Assembly: GCA_009846005.1 (NCBI GenBank)
Contig: VXYL01000070.1
Coordinates: forward strand, 134,947-198,946
Length of the DNA: 64,000 bases
Origin: Gammaproteobacteria bacterium
Lineage (GTDB): Bacteria > Pseudomonadota > Gammaproteobacteria > Pseudomonadales > Azotimanducaceae
Direction: 5' to 3'
The notes below the pieces were generated by a model. The model did not search any database, was not told where the DNA came from, and worked only from the letters and a program-made list of their open reading frames with translations. Within the stretch, counting starts at the first letter, position 1; each line of letters opens with the position of its first letter. The position numbers were made by a program, and so were the translations under genes. Positions 41,351-49,338 of the stretch are shown piece by piece.

Positions 41351-42606
41351 GAGGTAGGGGTCCGCACGACGCCGTCGGCGATCAAGGCGTTGACCTCCTC
41401 CTCCGACAAGCCGGTTTCGGCGAGGACCTCACGCGAGTGCTTGCCCAGCGCTGGGGATGCCGATGTCGTCGACAACGGTGTCTCGCTGAACCTGACCGGA
41501 GGCGCGACGACGGTCATGCCGCCGACCTCTTCGTGTTCCAAGCGCGTCAGGTAGCCGTTCTCCCAAACGTGGGAATCCTCGAAGATCTCGTCCTTCAACC
41601 GGTATTCGCCGGCGGGCAGGCCGGCGGCGTCGAATTTCGCGAGCCAACTCGACGTGGTTGCCTCGGCTAGTCGGGCAGCAGAACGACGCCGCATCCGGCT
41701 TGTGTGCGCCGCAATGTCGTCGATCTTGAAGTTCGGATCCGTCAACGCCGGGTCTTCGATGCCGAGGAGCTTGGCGACTCTTACTTGGAGTCCGCGGCCA
41801 CCGGCCGCGATGACGATGTAGCCGTCCTTGGTCTCGAAGAAACCGTAGTAGGGCGGGCTGATCGATGGCTTCAGGGTCTCGCGTTCACTTAGCACGTCGG
41901 CCAGGGTTCGACCCTCTGCGAAGGCCGCCTTCAAGTGGTCGACGAAACCCTTGCGCCAACCGTCCACGGCGTCGACGTGGTGGATCGAGTTGTTCTGGAT
42001 CACGAGCGCGGCCTGTAGAAGCGACACGTCGAGCTTCTGGCCTACGCCCGTTCGCTCCCGGTTGTAGAGCGCCGTGGCGATGCCCCAGGCCATCAACAGC
42101 GCCGCCGTGTAGTCCACGAACGGATCGGCCGGCGGCCTCGGGCCCGATTCCGTCATCGGCGTCATGCCCGTGTATGCCTGCAGAAGGATGTCCATGCCCG
42201 GCTTGCCTGCCAACGGCCCCTGCGGGCCGAAAGCGGTGTTCTGGGCGTAGACGATGCGCGGGTTGGTTCGGGAGACCGTAGCGTAGTCGAGGCCGAGCTT
42301 CTCGCCTTGGCCAGGACGGAAGTTGACGATCGTGACATCGGCCTTGTGCAGCAAGCCCTGGACGATCCGGGTGATTCGAGGATCCGAAAGCTGCAGCGCG
42401 ATGCTGCGCTTGCCGCGGTTCTTGTTGAGGTACTGGCGCGCCTCGGTGGGCGAGAAGCGGGTGCCGTTGCGCCTCGCGTCGTCGCCCACCAGTGGCTCGA
42501 CCTTGATGACGTCGGCACCGCCATCGGCGAGTAGCTGGCCGCAGTACGGCGCGGCGATGAAGCGGCCGAGTTCGACGACCTTGAGTCCGGTATAGGGTCC
42601 TTGCAC
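41347..42606 (-). CDS. CaiB/BaiF CoA-transferase family protein
   Basis: Class III CoA transferase of 419 aa that moves CoA between carboxylic acids. Seen: LKVVELGRFIAAPYCGQLLADGGADVIKVEPLVGDDAR at the start, NKNRGKRSIALQL, and the catalytic-Asp region AFGPQGPLAGKPGMDILLQAYTGMTPMT. The C-terminal domain has GGRGLQVRVAKLLGIEDP. Substrate not determined; formyl-CoA, carnitine, bile-acid and succinate CoA transferases belong here. Downstream end of a four-gene minus-strand cluster with an LLM oxidoreductase, an SDR and a second CaiB-like gene. Confidence 0.9.
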   Translation of the reverse strand: MQGPYTGLKVVELGRFIAAPYCGQLLADGGADVIKVEPLVGDDARRNGTRFSPTEARQYLNKNRGKRSIALQLSDPRITRIVQGLLHKADVTIVNFRPGQGEKLGLDYATVSRTNPRIVYAQNTAFGPQGPLAGKPGMDILLQAYTGMTPMTESGPRPPADPFVDYTAALLMAWGIATALYNRERTGVGQKLDVSLLQAALVIQNNSIHHVDAVDGWRKGFVDHLKAAFAEGRTLADVLSERETLKPSISPPYYGFFETKDGYIVIAAGGRGLQVRVAKLLGIEDPALTDPNFKIDDIAAHTSRMRRRSAARLAEATTSSWLAKFDAAGLPAGEYRLKDEIFEDSHVWENGYLTRLEHEEVGGMTVVAPPVRFSETPLSTTSASPALGKHSREVLAETGLSEEEVNALIADGVVRTPTS

Positions 42607-42635
42607 GCTTGCTCCTCAAGGGGTTTGATCGGCGC

Positions 42636-42660
42636 GGGACGCCACAAGGGCGTCCCCTAC
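42636..42660 (-). repeat. 25-nt palindromic repeat, single copy
   Basis: Minus-oriented variant (GGGACGCC, ACAAG, GGCGTCCCCTAC) in the 50-bp gap between CaiB-like and LLM oxidoreductase genes; its GTAG end overlaps the LLM stop region. Confidence 0.7.
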
Positions 42661-43493
42661 GGGAGGTTTTTGGCGTGGCTGTCCAGTAGCGGCAGGACGA
42701 CGTCCGCGCCAGCGGACGGCACCGACAGGATGGCACGGTCGATGCCAGCTTCCCGGTAGAGATCGAGCACGGCGGCATCTGACGGCGCGCCGAACACGTT
42801 GATGGACAGGGTGGCGATGTCGCGTTCCGCGGCGTCGGCCACGGCGCGCAGTCGAGCGACGCCTTCGTGGGGATCGAATCCGCCCCGGGCACGCGGCAGC
42901 CAGCCGTCGCCGTAGTCGACCACGCGACGCAGGGTGTGGATCGACTCGCCGCCGATGAGGATCGGCGGATTCGGTTTCTGTACCGGCTTCGGGTAGGACC
43001 ATACCGGGTCGAAATCGGTGAACTCGCCGTGGAACTCGGGTTCTTCTTCGGCCCACAAGGTTTTCATCGCCTTGGCGCGCTCGCTCATCACCCGGAACCG
43101 GGTGGCGAACTCGGTGCCATGGTTCTCCATTTCCTCCGCGTTCCACCCCGCGCCGATACCGACGTCGACGCGCCCGTTGGAGAGCAGGTCGAGGCTGGCG
43201 ATCTCCTTGGCGGTGACGATGGGGTCGTGTTCCGGCAGCAGGCAGATGCCCGTGCCCACGCGTAGGGTTGTCGTCGCCGCGGCCGCGGCCGTCAAGGCCA
43301 CGAAGGGATCCAAGGTGTGCCAGTACTCCCTCGGCAGGTTCGCACCGCCTGGCCATGGGCTCCGGCGGCTGGTGGGAATGTGGGTGTGCTCGGGGACGAA
43401 CAGCGATTCGAAGCCCCTCGTTTCCACCTCCCCGGCCAGGTCGTCGATGCGGATCGCGTAGTCGGTGGCGAACATACAGATGCCGATTTTCAC
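42657..43493 (-). CDS. LLM-class (F420/FMN-dependent) oxidoreductase
   Basis: Luciferase-like TIM-barrel oxidoreductase of 278 aa. Seen: GFESLFVPEHTHIPTSRRSPWPGG, TTTLRVGTGICLLPEHDPIVTAKEIASLDLLSNGRVDVGIGAGWNAEEMENHGTEFATRF and PKPVQKPNPPILIGGES. These match the TIGR03619-type F420-dependent subgroup often annotated in actinobacteria and uncultured proteobacteria; whether this organism makes F420 cannot be judged here, and FMN is an alternative. Lies in the acyl-CoA cluster between two CoA-transferase genes and an SDR gene. Confidence 0.88.
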   Translation of the reverse strand: MKIGICMFATDYAIRIDDLAGEVETRGFESLFVPEHTHIPTSRRSPWPGGANLPREYWHTLDPFVALTAAAAATTTLRVGTGICLLPEHDPIVTAKEIASLDLLSNGRVDVGIGAGWNAEEMENHGTEFATRFRVMSERAKAMKTLWAEEEPEFHGEFTDFDPVWSYPKPVQKPNPPILIGGESIHTLRRVVDYGDGWLPRARGGFDPHEGVARLRAVADAAERDIATLSINVFGAPSDAAVLDLYREAGIDRAILSVPSAGADVVLPLLDSHAKNLP

Positions 43494-43527
43494 GGTTGAC
43501 TGGCTCCTTGTTGGTTGATCGCGGAAC

Positions 43528-43552
43528 GGGCGACGACAAGCGTCGCCCCTAC
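43528..43552 (-). repeat. 25-nt palindromic repeat, single copy
   Basis: Minus-oriented type A variant (GGGCGACG, ACAAG, CGTCGCCCCTAC) in the gap between the LLM oxidoreductase and SDR genes, suggesting that this spacing is not needed for translational coupling. Confidence 0.7.
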
Positions 43553-43571
43553 GGTGAAACCGTCCGTTCCT

Positions 43572-44384
43572 TCAATGTTCCATCACCGCGCCGCCGTCCT
43601 GGTTGATGGACTGGCCGTGGATCCACGACGCGGCCTCGGTGCAGAGATAGGCGACGAACTCGCCGACCTCATCGTCGCTGCCCCAGCGGTTGACGGGATC
43701 GCCGGGGCGCCTGCGCTCGGGGCGGTCGTCGGGCCTGACGTCGTCCATCCGCGACGTGTCCACCGCGCCCGGGCATACGCAGTTCACGTTGACGCCCCGC
43801 GGTCCGAACTCCCGGGCCATGGACTGGGTCATGCCGATCATGGCGAAGTTGGCGGCGTTGTAGGCCAGCGTGTTGGCACTGCCGCGTTTGCCCGCGATCG
43901 ACGCGATGTTGACGATCTTGCCGCCTTCGTCCTGGCGGTAGATGTGCCGGATGACCGCCTGGGTGCACAGGAAGGTGCCTCGGACCTTGACGTCGACCAC
44001 GCGCTGGAAGAGATCGGGATCGAGGGTCTCGACGGTGGTGCGATCCGCACCCCGGGCGATGGCGGCGTTGTTGATGAGGATGTCGATGCGGCCGAGTTCG
44101 TTGACGATCCGGTCCACGGCTTCGTTGACCTGCCCCAGGTCGGCGACGTCGAACACCAACGGCAACGCGCGCCGTCCGCAATCGCGAATCTGATCGGCGA
44201 CACTCTCGACGTCGCGCCACCCGAGGGCCTTTTCGTCATCCGGAAACGTTGCCGGATCGCGGCCCGTACCGCTGATCGCCACGTCCGCGCCGAGACGCGC
44301 CAGCGCCACCGCGGCGGCCCGGCCGATGCCGCGCAGTCTTCCCGCGCCTGTAACCAGGGCTACCTTGCCTTCGAGTTCCGCCAC
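43572..44384 (-). CDS. short-chain dehydrogenase/reductase (catalytic Lys replaced)
   Basis: NAD(P)-dependent SDR-fold protein of 270 aa. Seen: ALVTGAGRLRGIGRAAAVAL (cofactor TGxxxGxG), NNAAIA, KIVNIASIAGKR with catalytic Ser, and the YxxxK-type motif reading AYNAANFAMIG. The catalytic Lys is Asn here, so either the protein is not a classical SDR oxidoreductase or the residue is compensated. It is 2 bp from the upstream CaiB-like gene, so in the same operon; the context suggests a 3-hydroxyacyl-CoA-type step. Confidence 0.85.
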   Translation of the reverse strand: MAELEGKVALVTGAGRLRGIGRAAAVALARLGADVAISGTGRDPATFPDDEKALGWRDVESVADQIRDCGRRALPLVFDVADLGQVNEAVDRIVNELGRIDILINNAAIARGADRTTVETLDPDLFQRVVDVKVRGTFLCTQAVIRHIYRQDEGGKIVNIASIAGKRGSANTLAYNAANFAMIGMTQSMAREFGPRGVNVNCVCPGAVDTSRMDDVRPDDRPERRRPGDPVNRWGSDDEVGEFVAYLCTEAASWIHGQSINQDGGAVMEH

Positions 44385-44386
44385 GA

Positions 44387-45574
44387 TCAGGCCTCCGTTC
44401 CAACGACGCCGGCTTCGACAAGACCGTCGATCTCCGGGCCGGCGAGGCCCAGATCGGACGCGAGCACCTCCCGGGAATTCGCGCCCAAGAGCGGTGCCGC
44501 CTTGATCGGCACCTCGCTTTCGGACAGCCGCGCCGGCCAGCCGAGCAGCTTGATCGGGCCGACTGTGGGATGTTCGAGTTCGTGCACGAAGCCGCGCTCG
44601 ACAAGGTGCGGATTCCGGTACAGGTCGCTGGTATCGAGCACCGCGCTGGCCGGTACGCCACCTTCCGCGAGTTCCCGCATCGCGTCGTACTTGCCCCGCT
44701 CAATCGTCCACTTGGCGATTTCGGCCTTGATCGCATCGCGGTTACGATAGCGGTCCCGGGGATCCTGGTAACGCGGGTCGTCGAACAGATCCTGGCGCCC
44801 GATCACCCGGCACAGCGCCTCCCACATGCGGCCCGTCACCGCCATGATGTAGACGTAGTCGTTCGCGCCGTCGCCCTTGCAAGGGTAGAGGCTCATGTTC
44901 GGCGTCGCACCATTGCCCGAGCGACCCACGGCCCGCTCCCCATAGCGGCCGCTGGCGGTGGCGGTGCGCAGGTAGTAGGTCATCGCCTCCTGCATGGAAA
45001 TCTCGATGAGCTGACCCTTGCCGGTGTTCAGCCTCTGCACGTAGGCGGAGACGATGGCGAGCGCCATCTGCACGCCCGTGCCGGCATCGCCGGTCGTTGG
45101 TCCAGGTCGCATCGGCGGTCCCTCGGCCTCGCCGGTGATCGAGAACGCACCCGCCGCCGACTGCGCCACCATGTCGAAACACTTGTAGTGCGACCACGGC
45201 CCGGATGTGCCGAAGCCCTTGATGCGACCGTAGATGATGTCGGACCTGACGGCCTTGCAGGCGGCGTAGTCGATGCCGAGTTTCTCGACGACGCCGGGGC
45301 CGTAGTTCTCCACGAAGACGTCGTAGTTCGGCAGCATGTCGAACAGCAGTTGCCGCCCGCGCGGCTTTGACAAGTCGAGGACGACACTGCGCTTGTTGGA
45401 GTTCCAGACCATGAAGTACTCGCTGCTGCCGCCGATGCCGCGACCGGGGTCGCCGTGACCGGGACGCTCCACCTTGACCACGTCGGCACCAAGCCAAGCC
45501 AAAGCCTGGGTGCAGGACGTTCCCGCTTCGTACTGCGTCATGTCCAAGACGCGCAATCCGTCAAGTGCTGGCAT
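44387..45574 (-). CDS. CaiB/BaiF CoA-transferase family protein
   Basis: Class III CoA transferase of 395 aa, paralogue of the copy at 41.3 kb. Seen: LRVLDMTQYEAGTSCTQALAWLGADVVKVERPGHGDPGR, NSNKRSVVLDLSKPRG, and the catalytic region SGPWSHYKCFDMVAQSAAGAFSITGEAEGPPMRPGPTTGDAGTG with the nucleophilic Asp before MVAQ. First gene of the CaiB-SDR-LLM-CaiB cluster. The two CoA-transferases could act on consecutive acids, or one may have changed substrate. Confidence 0.9.
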   Translation of the reverse strand: MPALDGLRVLDMTQYEAGTSCTQALAWLGADVVKVERPGHGDPGRGIGGSSEYFMVWNSNKRSVVLDLSKPRGRQLLFDMLPNYDVFVENYGPGVVEKLGIDYAACKAVRSDIIYGRIKGFGTSGPWSHYKCFDMVAQSAAGAFSITGEAEGPPMRPGPTTGDAGTGVQMALAIVSAYVQRLNTGKGQLIEISMQEAMTYYLRTATASGRYGERAVGRSGNGATPNMSLYPCKGDGANDYVYIMAVTGRMWEALCRVIGRQDLFDDPRYQDPRDRYRNRDAIKAEIAKWTIERGKYDAMRELAEGGVPASAVLDTSDLYRNPHLVERGFVHELEHPTVGPIKLLGWPARLSESEVPIKAAPLLGANSREVLASDLGLAGPEIDGLVEAGVVGTEA

Positions 45575-45592
45575 CCGCTGCTCCTTGTCGTT

Positions 45593-46063
45593 CTACAGGT
45601 GGTTCGCGAGGTCGTCCGCGATCTGGGCCGGCGTTACCCTGGGTTCGTAGCGGGCCACTACCCGCCCTTCGCCGTCGACGAGGAACTTGGTGAAGTTCCA
45701 GGCGATGTCGGGGTTGCCGTCGGATCGGGGCTGCTCGGACTTCAGGAAATCGTAGAGGCCGCAGGCGCCGTCGCCGTTCACCGCGATCTTGGCGAACATC
45801 TGGAAGTTGGCATCGTAGGTTGAGCGCGCGAATTCCAAGATCTCTTCGTTCGTGCCGGGTTCCTGACGACCGAACTGGTTGCAGGGGAATCCGAGCACCT
45901 TGACCGCACCGTTTTCTTCAAGGGTACGCAGACCTGCGTACTGGCGCGTCATCCCTCACTGACTTGCCAGGTTGACCACGAGACACGCGGCGCCCTTGTA
46001 CTTCTCGAAGCCGAGCGCTTCACCCGTGATGGTGTCCATGGTGAACTCGTGGAAACGCGCCAT
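45593..46063 (-). CDS. glutathione peroxidase, probable selenoprotein with in-frame UGA
   Basis: Glutathione-peroxidase-family protein of 156 residues if TGA at 45956-45958 is read as selenocysteine. ATG 46063 (MARFHEFTMDTITGEALGFE) lies 9 nt after GAGGGGGG. The peroxidatic Cys/Sec position in the pattern NxASxxG reads NLASQ-TGA-GMTRQYAGL. Downstream follow LGFPCNQFGRQEPG (the GPx signature with conserved Gln) and AWNFTKFLVDGEGRVVARY (Trp, Asn). Without recoding, translation would stop at 40 aa or restart at ATG 45952 with no catalytic residue. A SECIS-like hairpin lies 15-32 nt after the TGA. Nonsense mutation is the alternative. Confidence 0.85.
45924..45941 (-). promoter_or_regulatory. SECIS-like hairpin after in-frame UGA
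   Basis: On the coding strand GTACGCAG pairs perfectly with CTGCGTAC. The apical GCAGGTCTGC is identical to the apex of the E. coli fdhF SECIS (remembered, not searched). It begins 15 nt after the TGA codon, a distance within the range known for bacterial SECIS elements. Confidence 0.75.
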
Positions 46064-46225
46064 CTCGTCCATCCCCCCTCTGCTATTCTTCCTCAACGTC
46101 GGGAAACGTTGTCACTTGAATCGATTCTGATGCCGTCATGGTGTCTTTCGCTTGTCAGCCGAGTTACTACTCGCTGGCATTGGATAGCCGGTCGATTATT
46201 GCGAAGTGGAGTGGGTTAGCAAGTC

Positions 46226-47287
46226 ATGAGTGCCACCGAACTCACCCTGGACGAGAAACGACGCTTCCTCGCCGACGGCTTCATCGTCATCCGCGAAGCG
46301 GTACCCAGGGAACTGACCTTCCGGGCGCGACGCGCCGTCAACATGCATGCCGCACGGCAAGGCGTTCGCCGGCCCTACCACGACCTGGCCGGGGACAGCC
46401 CGCTTCCCGACCTCGTCAACAAGAGCCGCTTGGGCGAGATCATGCGCAACACCATGGGCCCCTACGATCCGCCGCAAACCGCGTTCGCCGCGGTTCTCTA
46501 TCCCCAGGCCGAGACCAAGGCGCCGAACTACGGCTGGCAACCCCACGTCGACGGGATGTGGTACTCGCCGGAACTGCCGTCGGCGGACGAGGTCGATTCC
46601 TGGGAAGCACCGCGAACGCACCACTTCGGCAAGGGTAACGCCACCGAGATGGGCGCCAACAAGACACCGTTCTTCCAGGATCCCGGGTGCACCTTGGCAC
46701 TCGGCAGCTTCACGGCGTTCGTCGGCGTCGCGCTCAACGATCAGACGGAGTTCGGCCGCGGCAACCTCTGCCTCCTCAAGGGCGCCCACGAGGACGTCGA
46801 GGCGTTCTTCCGCATGCAGCGCGATGCCGGGGGGAATGTCGGTCCGGAGGGTCCCGGATGGCCGCGGCTGGCACCGCGCAAGGACGGTGGCGTGTCGCTG
46901 ACTCCCATGCCACAGCCCGTGCGCGAGAAGTTCATCGCCGATGCGGAGGTCATCGATGGAGTCGCCTGGCCGGAACCAACGCCGATCCTGCTCGACGAGG
47001 GCGATGCCGTGATCGCCTTGCACGCCTGTCCCCACGGGGGAAGCGTCAATGCCGGGGCCGACCCGCGCATGAACATCTACTTCCGGCTACGCCACGAACG
47101 ACCCGGCGGCGCGACGGTCCTAGGCGACAGCGACCACCCGGACCGGGGCTGGGAGGGTGAGTTCCTCGACTACGCCGACGACTACGATCCGTGGCGGGTC
47201 GCGGTCGACGCCATGTGCGATCACTGGAGCGAATGGGACGGCATGGCGGACGTGGTGGCCCAAGCTCGCGGCGACGCCGAGGAGTAG
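46226..47287 (+). CDS. Phytanoyl-CoA dioxygenase (PhyH) family protein
   Basis: Fe(II)/2-oxoglutarate oxygenase of 353 aa. N-terminal LTLDEKRRFLADGFIVIREAVPRE is typical; the HxD metal motif is in WQPHVDGMWYSPE, and distal His/Arg in ALHACPHGGSVNAGADPRMNIYFRLRHERP. The paralogue at 53.7 kb shares the same architecture (a long insert with EGPGWPRL and a final DHPDRGWEGEFLDYADD), so these two form a distinct subgroup from the 11.4 and 25.4 kb copies. It diverges from the peroxidase gene across a 162-bp region. Confidence 0.86.
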   Translation: MSATELTLDEKRRFLADGFIVIREAVPRELTFRARRAVNMHAARQGVRRPYHDLAGDSPLPDLVNKSRLGEIMRNTMGPYDPPQTAFAAVLYPQAETKAPNYGWQPHVDGMWYSPELPSADEVDSWEAPRTHHFGKGNATEMGANKTPFFQDPGCTLALGSFTAFVGVALNDQTEFGRGNLCLLKGAHEDVEAFFRMQRDAGGNVGPEGPGWPRLAPRKDGGVSLTPMPQPVREKFIADAEVIDGVAWPEPTPILLDEGDAVIALHACPHGGSVNAGADPRMNIYFRLRHERPGGATVLGDSDHPDRGWEGEFLDYADDYDPWRVAVDAMCDHWSEWDGMADVVAQARGDAEE

Positions 47288-47301
47288 TGCTGACTGGCCG
47301 G

Positions 47302-47715
47302 CTACCCTTCGCCTTCGCGAACCGGGATTACCTCTACGCCGTCGAAGCGCGCAGCGACACGTCGATCGAACGTATACAGGGCAGCATCGGCTCGTAGGCA
47401 GGCCGCGATGATCATCAGGTCAGAGAAGTCCGCGGCCCCGGTGTGATAGTGCGTTGCTGACCAAAGGACGTCGCGCGCCTCCTCCAATACGATCTCATCC
47501 GTCACGTGCATTTCCAGCAACGTCCGCTCTATCTGGTCGCGCGAAAATCCGTAGGACCGTTCGAGCACTCGTACGAGTTCGACAAGTACCTCACGACAGA
47601 CGTAGGCGGGGTTCTCCGCCGTCAGCGACTCCGCGACATTCCGCACGGCTTCGGACTGCTCCGGGTGATCCGCGACTAGGTATCGCACCAAGGCGGCGGT
47701 ATCGAGAGCGATCAT
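47302..47715 (-). CDS. vapC: PIN-domain toxin (VapC family)
   Basis: A 137-aa PIN-domain ribonuclease. Acidic residues of the active site are visible: Asp5 in MIALDTAALVRYL, Glu in REVLVELVRVLE, and Asp in ADFSDLMIIAACLRADAALYTFDRRVA. It overlaps the AbrB-like antitoxin gene by 4 bp (ATGA) and is on the same strand, the antitoxin-first order of VapBC systems. The target RNA is not predictable. Confidence 0.9.
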   Translation of the reverse strand: MIALDTAALVRYLVADHPEQSEAVRNVAESLTAENPAYVCREVLVELVRVLERSYGFSRDQIERTLLEMHVTDEIVLEEARDVLWSATHYHTGAADFSDLMIIAACLRADAALYTFDRRVAARFDGVEVIPVREGEG

Positions 47716-47942
47716 GTGCGTCCACCATGCTCGACGGCCCGCTCCATGTCGGATAAGCCGATGGGTGGCCCCTCATACTTCAACGTCCCGAACAGCCGAC
47801 CGATGGGTCGCACACGGAAAATCCGCACTTCGAGCGGCAGAATCACGTAGCGAACCCGGTCCCCGGGCGACACCCCCAATGCTTCACGGACCGGTTTAGG
47901 GAGTGTTGTCTGCCCTTTCGATGTAAGAACTGACTCATTCAT
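47712..47942 (-). CDS. vapB: AbrB/MazE-family antitoxin (VapB)
   Basis: A 76-aa swapped-hairpin DNA-binding protein. The AbrB-like core SVLTSKGQTTLPKPVREALGVSPGDRVRYVIL occupies the first 40 residues; the C-terminal half (PIGRLFGTLKYEGPPIGLSDMERAVEHGG) resembles the toxin-binding part of VapB proteins. It is translationally coupled to vapC and probably represses the operon. Confidence 0.9.
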   Translation of the reverse strand: MNESVLTSKGQTTLPKPVREALGVSPGDRVRYVILPLEVRIFRVRPIGRLFGTLKYEGPPIGLSDMERAVEHGGRT

Positions 47943-48089
47943 CCTTGGAAAACTCGCCTAGTTCCTTACTCCAGGAGACAATTCCACACCAAAATCGATT
48001 TGGCAAGGACACGGTGACGGGGCCATATTGCTCGCGCCGGCCAGCTAATGAAGTACCCTTCGGGGCCAGCGAACACGAGCCAAACAACC

Positions 48090-49199
48090 ATGAGCAATGG
48101 TCTCGCGATCAGTCTCTTCCACGGCAACTGGTTTCTGCGCAACGAACCTAGGCTGAATCTGAGCGACAAGGAACAGGCGTTCATCGGCGCGGCACTCGGT
48201 CAAACGCCGAAGCGCTGGGATGGCGAACCCGACGAGTCGCGCATGGTCGATTTGCTCGCCGACGATGGCGACCTTCTCGACAGGATCGGTTCCCGCCTAC
48301 TCAACGTCGCCATCGGCATGCGCGGCTGCGGGGCGACGGTCAGGTTGCTCCTCGAGCGCGGTACCAAGTTGGATGTCGACAAGTCCGCCTACAACGTCCT
48401 TCACGAGGCGGCCTGGGCCGGCGCGACGGACACCCTCAAGGCGGTGTTCGAATCGGGTGCGTCGGATGCGACACCGGTATCAGTGAAGAAACCGCATACC
48501 GGCTGGCCCGACAACGTGTCGCTCATGTATTGGGTGGCGTGGGGCGGCTATCCCGATCTCGCGAGACTGCTCATCGCCCACGGTGTCGGCATCCATCATG
48601 AACTCCCGATCAAGGGCAATGGCGAACGGGGCACCACGTCACTGCACGAAGCGGTTGCGCCTGGCCCATGGACGGACGACAACGCCCTGCGTTCGAACCG
48701 GGGAAAACGCGAGGTGGCCCAAATCCTCATCGATGACGGCGCCAACTACGATGCCTATGCCGCCTGCGGGCTCGGCGATGTCGACCGGTTGCAGGCGCTC
48801 ATCGATGCCGATGCGAAGGCCTCAAGGGCGGTCGACGGGTACGGAATGACACCCCTGCACTGGGCGGCGCGGGCGGGCGCCGTTGAGTGTGGAAGGGTCC
48901 TCCTGGCGCATGGCGCGGATATCGACGCCGTGAACAAGACGCGCAGGGCGCCGCTGCAATTGGCCGCGGAAGCCAACCAGGCCGAGATCATCCGCCTGTT
49001 CGCCCGGCACGGTGCAGACCTGAACACCCAGGACCGAAAGGGCCGAACGCCGCTGCACCGCGCGACCTATGAAGGCCAAGTCGCGGCTGCCGAGGCCCTG
49101 CTTGAGGCTGGCACCGACCCCACGGTGGTGAACAAGAGCGGCAAGAACGCCTTCGAAATAGCCCGCAAGGACGCCAGGCACTTAAAGGAGTGTGCGTGA
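48090..49199 (+). CDS. ankyrin-repeat protein
   Basis: A 369-aa protein with five to seven ankyrin repeats. Clear units include YNVLHEAAWAGATDTLKAVFESGA, TTSLHEAVAPG, MTPLHWAARAGAVECGRVLLAHGADIDAVN, RAPLQLAAEANQAEIIRLFARHGADLNTQD and RTPLHRATYEGQVAAAEALLEAGTDPTVVN. There is no signal peptide or membrane segment, so it is probably cytoplasmic. Ankyrin proteins are common in host-associated bacteria, but a role cannot be assigned. ATG 48090 is chosen over an upstream in-frame ATG at 48048. Confidence 0.85.
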   Translation: MSNGLAISLFHGNWFLRNEPRLNLSDKEQAFIGAALGQTPKRWDGEPDESRMVDLLADDGDLLDRIGSRLLNVAIGMRGCGATVRLLLERGTKLDVDKSAYNVLHEAAWAGATDTLKAVFESGASDATPVSVKKPHTGWPDNVSLMYWVAWGGYPDLARLLIAHGVGIHHELPIKGNGERGTTSLHEAVAPGPWTDDNALRSNRGKREVAQILIDDGANYDAYAACGLGDVDRLQALIDADAKASRAVDGYGMTPLHWAARAGAVECGRVLLAHGADIDAVNKTRRAPLQLAAEANQAEIIRLFARHGADLNTQDRKGRTPLHRATYEGQVAAAEALLEAGTDPTVVNKSGKNAFEIARKDARHLKECA

Positions 49200-49236
49200 G
49201 CCCGAAGCCCTCTGTGAGCTCGCGCCGCCGAAACAC

Positions 49237-49261
49237 GTAGGGGACGGGCTTGTCCCGTCCC
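49237..49261 (+). repeat. 25-nt palindromic repeat, type B
   Basis: Plus-oriented copy 37 bp after the ankyrin gene (GTAGGGGACGGG, CTTGT, CCCGTCCC). The expected inverted partner about 25 nt further is only a degraded GC-rich stretch (49287-49335). Confidence 0.75.
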
Positions 49262-49338
49262 ATGCCCAGGGTGGCGAGTGGTATATGGATACGGCATGCG
49301 GGCGGGGGAGCGACCGTGGGGCGCGATAGCCCCCCGGC

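Noticed and set aside
45593-45952. A 119-aa glutathione peroxidase starting at ATG 45952
   Set aside because: It would lack the catalytic residue and N-terminal strand; the full frame through the TGA fits the family better.
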